Below, piece after piece: positions 1 through 9,800 of a DNA stretch of 64,000 nt. The stretch lies in contig NZ_CP032677.1 in NCBI RefSeq assembly GCF_003627215.1, forward strand, positions 2,237,501 through 2,301,500, read 5' to 3'. Source of the stretch: Pseudomonas sp. Leaf58 (GTDB lineage Bacteria; Pseudomonadota; Gammaproteobacteria; Pseudomonadales; Pseudomonadaceae). Position numbers and translations under genes: made by a program. A model generated the notes under the pieces. That model worked only from the letters and a program-made list of their open reading frames with translations. It made no database searches and had not been told where the DNA came from. Each line of letters begins with the position of its first letter. Positions within the stretch are counted from its first letter, which is position 1.

Positions 1-1261
1 GGGCGGCAGCCAGGCTGTAGGGGTTATCGACATGTTGGGGTTCGGCCGTCGCGAGCCAGGCGTCATGATCGTTGCTGGCTTGCAAGGCCTGGTTGCGCAG
101 GGCTGCGAGGCGTCGTTCCAGCGCATCGCGTTCGGTAAGGAAACGCCGGTATTTGTCGAGATCGAGGCGCTGTGCCAGGCGCGCGCCGCTGGGGGAGTAA
201 TCTTCATGGGTGAGGGCTTGGAACTGTGACTCGGCTGGAGACAGGGCGGGCCCCCTGCGTGCCGTGCCAAGCCTGAACGCGGCCAGTTCCGGCGAAGGGG
301 CATCCGCCGGGTACAGGCTTTCCAGCGTCTTGTTCAGCAACATGGCCACCAGGTTGCGGTGGTGGAAATCACGGCTTTGCAGGCTCAGCTGTTCGGCATC
401 CAGCCGGTAGCAGGCCGGCACGCGCTCCTGCTCGGGCCGCTCTGCGGGTTTCAGGTGTTGCAGCTGCTCGGCGGGCATCAGGTCGCGCAGTTGATGCTGG
501 TAGGCCGACACCGACAGGCTCAGGTCCAGGGCCATGCCTTCGGCGTCGGCAAGGGCGACCACGACCGGCACCTTCGGCTGGGTGTAGGGGTAGTGCCGGC
601 CGATGGCCACGAGGTTGCCGATCGGCAAGGTTTCGGTGACCGGGTCGCTGCTCCAGGTCAGGGGCATGCGCCGCTCGGTGGGCTTGAAGTCTTCGACCCA
701 GGTTTGCAGGGCACTGACCGGCAACACATGGGGCTGGTGTGATGGGGCCGGGTTGCCGGCGATGAGTTCGGCCATGTCCAGCTGGCGCATATGCCGTTTG
801 CGCAGGGCGGGCGAACCGCTGATGCGGGTGGTCATGGCGTTGCTCCACAGGTGCGGGCTGTAGCCGATCCATACCTCGCTGGCGGTATCGGGGCAGGTAT
901 CGGCCCAGACCCAGCCCAAGGTGCGGCTGGACAGGTAGCGATCACGCCGGTGGTAGTCGTCCAGCCCGCGGTAGCGCAGTTCCTTGTAGAGGCCGGCGCC
1001 GATGTACTCATGAATGACCAGTTTTTGGCCCCGGGCGCCTTGCATGAACACGTAGACATAGCCCGGTCGCAGCGCGCGCAGGGTGTAGGCGGAGTGCTGC
1101 AGTGGGGCGAAGCCTTGTTCCAGGTTGAAGCCGGCAGCGGCGTAGCGGCAGGCGGGGCTATCGCCGGTGCGTGGGACGATGGCATAGCGCACCGGCAGGA
1201 TGGGGATACGTGCACTGCAGGCCGGGCCGGAGGTGGCGCTGCTGACACTGGCGTCATTCAT
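1..1261 (-). CDS. Partial T6SS effector with VasX-like N-terminal region
   Basis: The frame opens at an ATG at 1261 and stays open to the left edge, giving about 420 codons with no stop in the window, so the C-terminal (toxic) part is missing. The N-terminus ([20 protein letters not shown], then [23 protein letters not shown] and later [19 protein letters not shown]) matches my memory of the VasX/BTH_I2691-type effector N-region carried by VgrG through a DUF4123 adaptor. The start overlaps the adaptor stop by 8 bases; the alternative ATG at 1257 opens a different frame that closes sooner. The vgrG-adaptor-effector order supports the assignment. Toxin class cannot be told; VasX relatives are pore-formers, but that is family knowledge only. 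Confidence 0.75.
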   Translation of the reverse strand, partial: MNDASVSSATSGPACSARIPILPVRYAIVPRTGDSPACRYAAAGFNLEQGFAPLQHSAYTLRALRPGYVYVFMQGARGQKLVIHEYIGAGLYKELRYRGLDDYHRRDRYLSSRTLGWVWADTCPDTASEVWIGYSPHLWSNAMTTRISGSPALRKRHMRQLDMAELIAGNPAPSHQPHVLPVSALQTWVEDFKPTERRMPLTWSSDPVTETLPIGNLVAIGRHYPYTQPKVPVVVALADAEGMALDLSLSVSAYQHQLRDLMPAEQLQHLKPAERPEQERVPACYRLDAEQLSLQSRDFHHRNLVAMLLNKTLESLYPADAPSPELAAFRLGTARRGPALSPAESQFQALTHEDYSPSGARLAQRLDLDKYRRFLTERDALERRLAALRNQALQASNDHDAWLATAEPQHVDNPYSLAAA

Positions 1262-2186
1262 GGGCGGGCTCCTTGCTTTCGAGCAGTACGCGCAGTTCGT
1301 GGAGGCGGCTCTGAGGTGAGTCCTCGAGGTTGGTGTAGATCTTTCCGGCCTCTTCGTTGCTCATGAGCCACATGTGCCTGGCGATCAGCCTGATGAACTG
1401 CCCGGCGACTTCCTCGTCGCGAAAGTTGAGGGCTTTCAGTTGCGGCAGCAGGCTTTCAATCCATTGCCTGATGTCGGACAGTGTGTGGCGGCCATGTTGT
1501 GGCAGCGCTAACACCTCGTGTGCCAGCGTGAGCACGAAGTGCTCATGCATGCCTGCTTGCAGCCGCTCAAGTTCAAGTTTGCGCAAGGGCAGTGGAGCTT
1601 GCGAAAAGGAACGGGCAGTGGTCGGGCTGCGTTCAAGTGTTTTCCACTCGTAAGCCGGCCCCCAGTTGACTCGCCAGGCCAGCGAAGACACCGGCCCAAG
1701 CCAGGTGGCCCGATGGTCGTCATCCAGCGCATCCAGCCAGGCTGCAAGGTGGTCTGGCTTGAACTGAAAAGTGGCCAGCCCCTGATCCGGAAGCGAGATC
1801 TGGACAAGGCTGGAGAAATGGTCTGCCAGCGCGGCAAAGCCCATTTCGGCATTCAGCGCGATGGCACCGCCAATGGGCATCCAGGTAGAAACTGCATGGG
1901 CAAGCAGTTCGGGCGCGTCTGACACGTTTACCAGCAACGGCCCAAAGTCATAACGGTCATCCACAGCACTGCCCCGCCACAGCCACGCATGTTGGGTGTT
2001 GCGGCTGACTTCATTGATAAGTTCAATTACCGAAGGGGCATAGGCCGGGACCAGCTCGCCATTCGGGAGTATCTGGGATACTGGCCGGGCGGCCGAGTGC
2101 TCGAGCACGATGGTCATGAGCAGCAGAAAGCGGGCGTCGTTCCCGAAATGCACACTTGGCGGCATGTTTGAGGGTGCTTTTTTCAT
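1254..2186 (-). CDS. DUF4123 T6SS effector adaptor/chaperone
   Basis: A 310-residue protein starting [15 protein letters not shown]. An upstream in-frame start would extend it by 22 residues, but the ATG at 2186 makes an ATGA overlap with the vgrG stop, the usual arrangement in these modules. The first ~130 residues have the DUF4123 look (FLLLMTIVL near the start, [10 protein letters not shown], a mid-protein [10 protein letters not shown], then a C-terminal helical part). Such proteins load a cognate effector onto the VgrG tip. It lies between vgrG and the VasX-like effector in one overlapping operon, so its client is probably that effector. No frameshift or stop is visible, in contrast to the broken structural genes upstream. 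Confidence 0.8.
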   Translation of the reverse strand: MKKAPSNMPPSVHFGNDARFLLLMTIVLEHSAARPVSQILPNGELVPAYAPSVIELINEVSRNTQHAWLWRGSAVDDRYDFGPLLVNVSDAPELLAHAVSTWMPIGGAIALNAEMGFAALADHFSSLVQISLPDQGLATFQFKPDHLAAWLDALDDDHRATWLGPVSSLAWRVNWGPAYEWKTLERSPTTARSFSQAPLPLRKLELERLQAGMHEHFVLTLAHEVLALPQHGRHTLSDIRQWIESLLPQLKALNFRDEEVAGQFIRLIARHMWLMSNEEAGKIYTNLEDSPQSRLHELRVLLESKEPAHE

Positions 2187-4345
2187 CGACCTGGCCCTCT
2201 GAGGCATCGGCAGTCGGGCAACGGGCAGGAGCCATCCGGACGGCGTCCGCACTGGCGATCCAAGGGTTTGCCACTGTCTGCAGCGCCGCTGATGGAAAAC
2301 AAGTTGCTTGCCCCATCTGCCGATTTGAGCAGCTGGCCATTGATGCGTATTGTCGGGCTGTCCAGGGTTATGCCTGTCTCATCGATTTGGATAGAGCCGC
2401 CAGGGCCTTGAATGATCACCGCTTCCGCTGTGTGCAGCTCATAGCGGCGGGTGCGCCTGCGGATTTCGCCGCGGGCTTCAAGCTCGGCATCGCCTTCAAC
2501 CTGCTGCTCGAGGTTGCCGCCAACGCTGGTGTGGTGGTTGGCTGTGATCTGGTCGTGGCGGTGATTGCCGATGGTTTCAACTCGGTCCTTGGCAATCTTG
2601 ATTGTCTGGTTTCGACCGATATCGAGAGCGGCGTCATGCCCAATGCTGACGCGTTCATCGTTGCCAACCGTTTCAGTGCGGTCACGACCAATCAGAATCG
2701 ATTCGTCATTATTGACCTGTTCCTTACGGTCATTGCCGACCTGCGTAGTCTCATCGTGCTTGACCACGATGTTCTGGTCTTTCTGCGCGTGGATGAAGAC
2801 TTCTTCCTGCCCCAATTCATCTTCAAAACGCAGTTCGTTGAAGCCATCGCCCTTGTGGGTCTGGCTTTTGATCGTCATGCGTGTCTTGTGTTGGGGCAGG
2901 TCGTAAGGTGGCAGTTGGTTACCGCAGTAGGTACGCCCGGTGATCATCGGCTGGTCCGGGTCGCCGTTGACGTACTGAATAATCACATCCTGGCCGATAC
3001 GCGGGATGGCCATCGAGCCCCAGCTGCCACCGGCCCAGGTTTGCGATACGCGCACCCAGCAGGAACTGAATTCGTTGTTCTGGCTCTCGCGGTCCCAAGG
3101 AAAACTGACCTTGACCCGGCCCCACTCATCGCAATAGATCTCCTCACCCGGTGGACCGACAACGGTGGCCATATGGGGGCCATCGATCCGGGGCCTATCC
3201 AGAGGTGCTGGGCGCCACTCGGTTCTGCCAGGGACGAGCTGTGCGGCCTGCTCATAGCGTGTGCTTTGGTCAGCACCGGCAGACTCTTCTTGCAGGCTGG
3301 TGAACTGGCTACCCTCGTGGGTGACACTTGCTACTCGCCAATGTACGTTCAGGTCTGCACGCGGGTGGCCTGTGAGTGTAAAGCTCAGGCCTGGTTGCAG
3401 GCGTACATCGTCACCCTTGACCTCGGCAATGCGAACATCGTGGCGCAATGCGGTGATACGGTTTTCAGTAAATGGCTCGCCAACAACATCGCGTTTGTAG
3501 CGGCCGGGGTAATCGAAGCATTCATAGCTTGTCGACTGGTGCTCAAGGTAAGGACCAAAAGCACTGTGTTCCTGACGGTACGCCGGGTTGGTGAAGGTGT
3601 AATCGCGCTGTACCTGGCGGGCGGTACGTACCTGTTCGCTGTAGTGCAAGCGCCAGAGGCAGGGCTTTGCCTGGTCGCCGCCGCTGTTGGAACGGTACAA
3701 CACCGTGTTGCGATCGACTGGATCGTTGTCTTGGTAGACGCCTTGGTCAGCGCCTTTTAAGTCACCAGGGCTGATCAACCCTAGTGACAGCAGGCGGTCA
3801 GTAATGATTAGCTTGTGCTGTTTTTTATTGTGCTCAAAGCGATAAACAAAGCCTTCTTCGGCGGCTAAGCGAGCGATGAAATCAAGGTCGGTTTCACCGG
3901 CCTGTACGCAGAACTCGCGTACCTGGTGGTTTAGGCTGGCGCGCAGTTCAAACTGCGTGATGCCTTGGCGCTTCAGCATCAGTTCGAGAATCTGCGGGAC
4001 AGTGTTTTGCTGGAAGATGCGCCAGTTCGAGCGTAGTTTGGCGCGGGCCAGCTGCGGTTCGACCAGTGCGTGGTAGTAGGTGCGGTAGAAGCCGCTCTCG
4101 CCCTGGCTGAAGCGGCTGACCAGACCGTGCACGTAACGAACCGGGCGTTCGCCATCCCAAATGGTAAACAGCACAGGCTTGTCGAGCAGGTGACCGAAGT
4201 CGATGTCGTTTTGGTAGCTGACCAGTTTCAGGTCTAACTCGAATGGCTTGCTGATCGCCTCCTCGAGCGTGAATGACACTACTTCGAAATCTGCATTGCC
4301 AACGAGCGCCTCGAAGCTGTAATGCAAATCAGATTGGCTAGGCAT
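2183..4345 (-). CDS. vgrG: T6SS tip protein VgrG (TssI)
   Basis: 720 residues, the normal size for a VgrG without a large catalytic extension. Residues ~1-380 form the gp27-like part ([30 protein letters not shown] at the start). The gp5 OB-fold follows ([22 protein letters not shown], then [29 protein letters not shown]), then the repetitive spike region ([32 protein letters not shown]). The extreme C-terminus is Cys-rich ([16 protein letters not shown]), perhaps a tip contact. GGAG lies about 11 bases before the ATG. Its stop overlaps the adaptor start. The protein is intact although most sheath and baseplate genes beside it are destroyed, so it may be used by another T6SS of the cell. Confidence 0.95.
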   Translation of the reverse strand: MPSQSDLHYSFEALVGNADFEVVSFTLEEAISKPFELDLKLVSYQNDIDFGHLLDKPVLFTIWDGERPVRYVHGLVSRFSQGESGFYRTYYHALVEPQLARAKLRSNWRIFQQNTVPQILELMLKRQGITQFELRASLNHQVREFCVQAGETDLDFIARLAAEEGFVYRFEHNKKQHKLIITDRLLSLGLISPGDLKGADQGVYQDNDPVDRNTVLYRSNSGGDQAKPCLWRLHYSEQVRTARQVQRDYTFTNPAYRQEHSAFGPYLEHQSTSYECFDYPGRYKRDVVGEPFTENRITALRHDVRIAEVKGDDVRLQPGLSFTLTGHPRADLNVHWRVASVTHEGSQFTSLQEESAGADQSTRYEQAAQLVPGRTEWRPAPLDRPRIDGPHMATVVGPPGEEIYCDEWGRVKVSFPWDRESQNNEFSSCWVRVSQTWAGGSWGSMAIPRIGQDVIIQYVNGDPDQPMITGRTYCGNQLPPYDLPQHKTRMTIKSQTHKGDGFNELRFEDELGQEEVFIHAQKDQNIVVKHDETTQVGNDRKEQVNNDESILIGRDRTETVGNDERVSIGHDAALDIGRNQTIKIAKDRVETIGNHRHDQITANHHTSVGGNLEQQVEGDAELEARGEIRRRTRRYELHTAEAVIIQGPGGSIQIDETGITLDSPTIRINGQLLKSADGASNLFSISGAADSGKPLDRQCGRRPDGSCPLPDCRCLRGPGR

Positions 4346-4412
4346 ATGAAGTTGTTCTCCGCCGATTAAATTGCTGGAGTCCGGGCAGGAGGACCTGCCG
4401 TCTTCCGGCTTC

Positions 4413-5000
4413 TTATTGCTGCAGGATGCTGTTTAGTGACTCCACCACCTCGGCGGTAATCAGGTGTAGGCGATAGCTGTAGATTCCATAGGCTACTGCC
4501 ATGGCGACGGCGGAAATTACCAATGGGCTCCACCATGGCCATTGCCTTCCCACGCGATAATTACGCGGGGCAACGTTGGTGTAGGGGTCGCAGACTGTTT
4601 CGGGGGTGGGGCCGCGAAGTTTCCGGATAAGCCCGTGAAGTTGCTTGATCAAGGCGTTCAGCGTTTCGTCGCCCTTCGGTGCAATTGCGTACTTGCCCTT
4701 TAGGCCTAGGCAAAGCGCCAGGTACATGAATTCCAGCACGTCCTGATAACGCTGAGGCTCCTGCATCAAGCGCGAGAGCACGGTGAAGATTTTATCGCCG
4801 CCCCAGGTCTCGTCATGGAAGATGCTCAGCAGCGGTTCCTTGCTCCAACAGCAGTTCTTGCCCCAGGGCCTATCCATCACGGCTTCATCGATGTACAGAC
4901 AAAGGCCGTACGAGTACGCCAGCAGCTGAGCGGGTTCATAGGCGTGTTGGCGCATTTCTTCCTGGATATTGCCGATCTGGTTGCGTACTTGCTGGTGCAC
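4413..5000 (-). pseudogene. tssL: tssL (dotU/icmH) remnant lacking its 5' part
   Basis: The 195 codons match the C-terminal three quarters of TssL: MRQHAYEPAQLLAYSYGLCLYIDEAVMDRPWG, SIFHDETWGG, YQDVLEFMYLALCLGLKGKYA, and the C-terminal membrane anchor (about residues 160-180, WWSPLVISAVAMAVAYGIYS). Full TssL proteins carry about 40-60 further residues before this. Here the only possible start is a GTG at 5000 with no good ribosome site, and the frame is closed by a TGA about 60 bases further upstream. The upstream DNA instead encodes tssF in another frame, so a deletion has fused the two genes. A short protein could be made, but the lost N-terminal cytoplasmic part makes function doubtful. 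Confidence 0.85.
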
Positions 5001-5024
5001 GTCCTGGATGTTTGGCAGCCCAAG

Positions 5025-5509
5025 GTATTCAACGGGCGCTCGACTAGCGTTTCGAGATCAACACGCACCCGCGAGCTATCCAGTGTTTGTGTTGCGCCGA
5101 CACCGCAAATGGCGAAAGGGTGCACCTTCACTTCTGCGCAGGTGCGGTATTCACAGGCAGTGCCATCTACGGGCCTGGAGAACAGGCGCGAACCCTTCGG
5201 GATGCTGTGTGATTGGCTGAGCGATTGCTTGCGTGGCGTGAACTGGATAATCGTTGCACTCGGCAGAGGCCGAAGGTAGTTGGGCCACAGTATCTGCAGC
5301 ATGGGGTGCGTCAGCTCTGGCAGGTCGTCCTCCAGTTTGAGCCGCAGCTTGGCAGTCAGGAACGCAAATGCCTCAATAAGGCGTTCGACATCGGGGTCGC
5401 TGCTGCTGTTGCCGAGAAACCGGGCAAGCTGTAATTTGTCCTTGGCGAAGTCCATCCCCAGTTCTTGCAGGTAGCGGAGTTCTTCGCTGAAACGGTCCTT
5501 TAGCGACAT
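5025..5509 (-). pseudogene. tssF: tssF remnant, N-terminal quarter only
   Basis: Starts ATG at 5509 (MSLKDRFSEELRYLQELG), two bases after the tssE-like stop. The opening is typical of the baseplate protein TssF/VasA: EELRYLQELGMDFAKDKLQLARFLG, ERLIEAFAFLTAKLRLKLEDDLPELTHPMLQILWPNYLRPLPS. TssF is normally about 600 residues; homology here stops after ~160 (ETLVERPLNTLG). The frame then runs into tssL DNA in the wrong frame and stops near 4877. Everything from mid-tssF to the start of tssL, including any tssG, tssH, tssJ and tssK that stood there, is absent. Confidence 0.85.
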
Positions 5510-5511
5510 GG

Positions 5512-5700
5512 TCACCTCACTCGGATATAGCGGTTGTGGCCGTTGACTAGCAGCTCCAGTTGCAGCTGTTCCGTGTGGTTGTTGACCTCGACCTGGCAAG
5601 CCAACTTGAAGTGCAGTAGGCGGACCTGACCATGAATCGCGGCTCGATCAACGCTGTGTGACGGGCGAATATTCAAGCTGCTGGAATGCCGGTTGATGCA
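5512..5700 (-). pseudogene. tssE: Probable tssE remnant, C-terminal end only
   Basis: This open stretch of 62 codons ends in TGA at 5514-5512, two bases before the tssF ATG. It reads ...SLNIRPSHSVDRAAIHG, LLHFKLACQVEVNNHTEQLQ, LELLVNGHNRYIRVR. The ending and its position directly before tssF are what is expected of the C-terminal strands of TssE (gp25-like baseplate protein). It has no start of its own and overlaps, in another frame, the end of the tssC fragment. The TssE identity rests mainly on position, so moderate confidence. Confidence 0.55.
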
Positions 5701-5834
5701 AGATGGTGTCCATCTGTATAACCCTCTTGAGTAGGCGTCAACTTGGCTTCCGCCATGATCTGATCCAATAAGTTATTGCTCAAGGACTCGGTCGTTGTGT
5801 CAAAGGTGACGGTAGTAGTGTTGTGCTTTGGCAT
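5673..5834 (-). pseudogene. tssC: tssC remnant, N-terminal ~45 codons
   Basis: ATG at 5834 with AGCGGAGCG about 10 bases upstream opens a 53-codon frame. Its first part (SLSNNLLDQIMAEAKLTPTQ, EGYTD) matches the N-terminus of the T6SS sheath protein TssC (..LLDxIIAETRLTPxDEAYD..). The last codons (HHLASTGIPAA) are out-of-frame reading of the next fragment. TssC is about 490 residues, so over 90% of the gene is gone. It follows the tssB stop by 17 bases, the normal tssB-tssC spacing. Confidence 0.7.
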
Positions 5835-5851
5835 GGGGACGCTCCGCTGTC

Positions 5852-6206
5852 TCAGTCTGCTTGTAGTGCCTCAAGCACCAGGTCCAGTTCTTTGGCGAGC
5901 TGTTTACGTGCTTGCTCATTCAACAGTGTTGCAGTTGTTTGCGAACGCCAGTTCAGCGTCGGGAGCAGCGCTGGGCAAGGACGGTACAAGCATCTGCAGG
6001 CTGACATTGGCGTCGCTCAACACGTTGTTGAAGCTGTGTTTATCGATGCGCATGACCGGGCGGTCTTCAAGTGCGCGGTCGTCCTCCAGGCCAAAGTCAC
6101 CCAGTACAAGCATCTTGTGAGGTAGCTCAACTTCACCCTTCTCGTCACTTGTGGCAGGCACACTTATGCGTTCTTTGGGTGCGACGGATCCCGTATTATT
6201 TGACAT
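5852..6206 (-). pseudogene. tssB: tssB with internal out-of-frame deletion
   Basis: The ATG at 6206 begins MSNNTGSVAPKERISVPATS, then EVELPHKMLVLGDFG, a good match to the sheath protein TssB N-terminus (SVAPKERINI..VELPLKxLVxGDF). After ~88 residues the frame ends (NNCNTVE stop at 5916). In the next frame the true TssB tail is still readable, LLNEQARKQLAKELDLVLEA then LQAD and TGA at 5852. Full TssB is ~165-170 residues, so roughly 55-60 codons were lost from the middle with a frame change. Without TssB no sheath can form from this locus. Confidence 0.85.
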
Positions 6207-6860
6207 TGGCGTCTAACTCTCTGCGGTGTTTGTAGTATGGTTCGTACAAGACGCGTTTATTTTATATTTGTGTTTGTAGGAAATTTCTTAGATATGGCTA
6301 TGTGGCGTGGTTAGTTGTCAGGTTTCTATAAAACCATGCGCGGGAAAGTCCTTCCGGGTCGAGTGTAAATGTGTAAGTAAATATTTGTTTGTGTGCCTGG
6401 CTCGCTATGTACTAGGCTCGTGATGGTTTAGCTTGCTATGGCGGTGCGTATATTGGCGTTAGTTGGTTATCGCTTGTGTGAAAGTGCGCGTTGCCGTGTG
6501 GGCCTTTTGTACTATTCGCAGAGGGTGAACGCGGGATGATTATCCGCTGTGCACGTGGTGCTGGTCTTTCGTTGTTGTTATTTCCACCGCCGGTGCTCGC
6601 TGACGTAGCTGCATTGAGAGCATTTCCAGGCTGCCGTTGATCACTGCAAAGCCCCTCGACGCCAGAAGGGTCACGGTTCAGTTGCTGGGAGGGCGTGGAT
6701 CCACTGTTGCAACGTCCTGGCAGGTGATGGAAACGGTCAGTTGCTCGATGCTGGCCGGGGGCTTCCGGTGATCGAGCAGGGAGCCTGATGTGTTTCAGCT
6801 GCTCCAGCAATACGCGATGTCCTCGACGTTGGCCGAACAGAACAAGGACCAGGATCCCTC
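6207..6860. other. 654-base divergent intergenic region, A/T-richer than the rest
   Basis: This lies between the divergent tssB fragment and tssM. The 6230-6440 part is clearly A/T-richer (runs such as TTTATTTTATATTTG) and probably holds the promoters of both arms. No long frame is convincing. The last 27 codons of a plus-strand frame (from about 6784, PDVFQLLQQYAMSSTLAEQN, stop TGA at 6862-6864) overlap the tssM ATG as ATGA. This is the pattern of a translationally coupled upstream gene and may be the tail of another deleted tss gene. I could not say which one. Confidence 0.5.
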
Positions 6861-9800
6861 ATGATTCAAATATGGAAGCAATTCAAGCGCGGGGTCTTGC
6901 CGCTGGCCGTGCGTATTGGCCTGGCGCTGCCACTGTTGCTTGGGCTTGGCGCGGTGCTGATGCTGGTTACGATATGGTGGCTTGGTCCGCAATGGGCATG
7001 GCGTGAGCAACAACCGCTGGCAAGTGTGGCTCATCGCAGCGTGGCAAGCCTGGTGCTCGTGCTGGTGCCGCTAGTGTGCTGGCTCATGCTGCTCCGCGCG
7101 CGCTTTCGCCAGCTGCAGGCAGAACACCGGCAGGATGCTGCCGCCGCAGCGGACCCTGTACTGCCCATTGTTCACAGGCAGGAGCAGGCCTTGAACCAAG
7201 GGCTTGCCAGGTACCTGAACAATGGCGGAGGAAGGCGCGCCTTGTATCGCCTGCCATGGTACTTAGTGCTAGGTGAATCGCATGCGGGCAAGAGCAGCTT
7301 GATCGACCACACTGATCAGCGCTTTTCCCTTACCCGCATCGATAGAGTTCAGGCCCGTGGCCGGCAGGTAGACGAGCTTGAATACCCGGTGGGATGGTGG
7401 ATAAGCAACGATGCGGTGATCATCGACCCGCCGGGGGCATTCATCACTCAGGATGGGCCAGCAGATGGGGCGTTGTCTTCAGTGCCGCGCGGAACCCAGG
7501 CCCGGTTATGGAGCCACCTGCTGAGCTGGCTGTTGCACAATCGAAGCCAAAGAGGTCTGAATGGCCTGTTGCTGGCTGTTGACCTGCCGGCGTTGCTGCA
7601 TGGCACGCTCGAGCAACGGACTGCGCTTGCTCATGTGTTGCGTACGCGTTTGCATGAGGTAAGTAGCCAGTTGGGCTCGCGCTTGCCGCTGTATGTCGTG
7701 TTGACCAAGTTCGATCTGCTGGATGGATTTGACCAGTTCTACGCCAGGCTGCCGGCCTCCAAGCGCGAAGAGATGCTGGGGTTTACCTTCAAATTGGATG
7801 CTGTGGATACCTTCGATGCTTGGCTGGATGAGTTCATTGATCACTATGACAGGATGGTCAACGAGCAATATGAGCAGGTTTTGGACCAGTTGCATTTGCT
7901 GACTGATCCATTTCAGCGCGCTCGACTTCAGTCGTTACATACACAATTGACCGGATTGCGACCGATACTGCTGGGTTTTCTGCGCGCAACCTTGGCCAGC
8001 GATCGCTTTACCACGCCTGCCTTGGTGCGAGGAGTCTATTGGTCCTCGGTCATGCAGCAAGGGGAAATGCGCAATGCGTTCATCCGCGAGGCCGCACAGC
8101 CGTACAAAACGGAGCTACCGCTGAGTGAAGGCAAGGTGCATGGCAAGGCGGTGGTCTACTTCATCCAACACGTTTTCCGGCGGATCGTTCACAAGGAGGC
8201 AGACCTTGCCGGGGACAACTTCAGGGTTGCACGTAGCAAGCGCCAGTTACTGTGGGTGGGCTCTGGCGTCGGCGTTCTGGCCTTCGCTATCGCTATTGCC
8301 AGCTGGCAGCGCTACTTTGACATCAACGGCACCCAGGCCACCAGTGTGCTTGCCAAGAGTCGGGAATACAGCCAGCACAAAGTGGACCAGCACCTGGACC
8401 CCACCGGGCGCAACCTGCTGGGGCCGTTAGACCAGATACGTGATGCGGTCTCGGTGTTTGGCAACTACCGCGCCGCATGGCCGAGTGTCGCGGATTTCGG
8501 CCTTTATCAGGGCCGTATTATTGGCCCGCTGGTCGATCAGGCCTATTTGAGCTTGCTATCCAGGCGCTTCTTGCCGGCTTTGGCCAGCGGTTTGATCGAA
8601 GCCATGAACGCAGTGCCACCCGGCAGTGAGCAACAAATGGCCGCGCTGAGGGTTTACCGGATGATCGAGGATCGCCCGAGCCGGCGCCCGCAGTGGGTCG
8701 AAGATTGGCTGGCCCGGTATTGGCAGCAGGCGTTTCCGGGCCAGGGGCAACTGCAGCGCGACCTTATGCAGCACTTGAAATACGCTTTGGCCTACGCTGA
8801 TACCGACCTGCCACAGTACCGTCAACGCGTAAGCGAGGTGCAACAGGCCTTGCGCAAAGTCCCCTTGGCGCAACGCGTATATGCCAGCCTCAAGCAGCAG
8901 GCTGGGGATCAGCTGCATGTCGGCTTGGATATCCGCAACCAGGTCGGACCGGCATTCGATGTCGTTTACCAGCCCGCCTCAGGCCCCGGTCGGGTGTACC
9001 GGGACACACTGCTGGCGCCGTTGCTCACGGCCAAAGGTTTCAAGGAGTACTTCGAGCCACAAAGCCGGCACATCACTGAAATGGCCATGATCGATCAGTG
9101 GGCATTGGGCGAGCGCGCGCAACTGGATTACTCCGAGGCTGATCGCCGAGCCCTGACGCAGCGGATTCACCAGCTGTACAGCGCGGATTACATCGATAGT
9201 TGGCGCCGGGCGTTACATGCCTTCGCGATAACAGACTTCCAGGACTTGAACCATGGCGTGTCGGTTCTGGAGCAAATGGCTGGGCCAGCAGCACCGTTGC
9301 ACAGGCTGCTGGAAACCGTACGCGATAACACCGCAATGCAGCCCGTGAACGCGGCGGCGATGGTGCCCGATGTGCGGGTGGCGCTGGGGGATGTTGTCAG
9401 CGAAGAGCAACCGCAGGCGATGGGCATACGCCGGGCATTCGCACGCTTGAACGCGCTGCTGGAAGCAAAAGGGGAGCAGCCAAGTTATTACGAAGAAACG
9501 CTCGTGGCGATAAGTGCTGTATACGAGTACGCGAAAGTGGTGCAGGACAGCCCAGATCCTGGCAAAGCCGCATTGCACGCGGTACTTCAGCGCTTCGCGC
9601 TGACTGGCCCTGATCCGATCGGTACGCTGCAACGCGTGGCAACTGGTTTGCCTGAGCCGCTGAATCAACAGGTCAGAAAACTCGCAGATCAGACTGCCCA
9701 AGTGTTGAACATAGAAGCGTTGCGAGAACTGGAGCGGCGCTGGGATGCAGATGTGTACAGCTTTTTCCAGCAGCGGTTGGCCGGGCGCTATCCGTTCGTG

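Noticed and set aside
369..872. 167-codon minus frame near the left edge
   Set aside because: Proline/arginine-rich shadow of the VasX-like effector frame, which is continuous from 1261 to the edge.
2156..3760. 534-codon open frame on the plus strand
   Set aside because: It is antisense to vgrG, has no recognisable domain, and vgrG's own protein is unmistakable.
6436..6810. 124-codon minus frame in the T6SS intergenic region
   Set aside because: No family resemblance, composition unlike neighbours, and the opposite strand holds the coupled tail before tssM.
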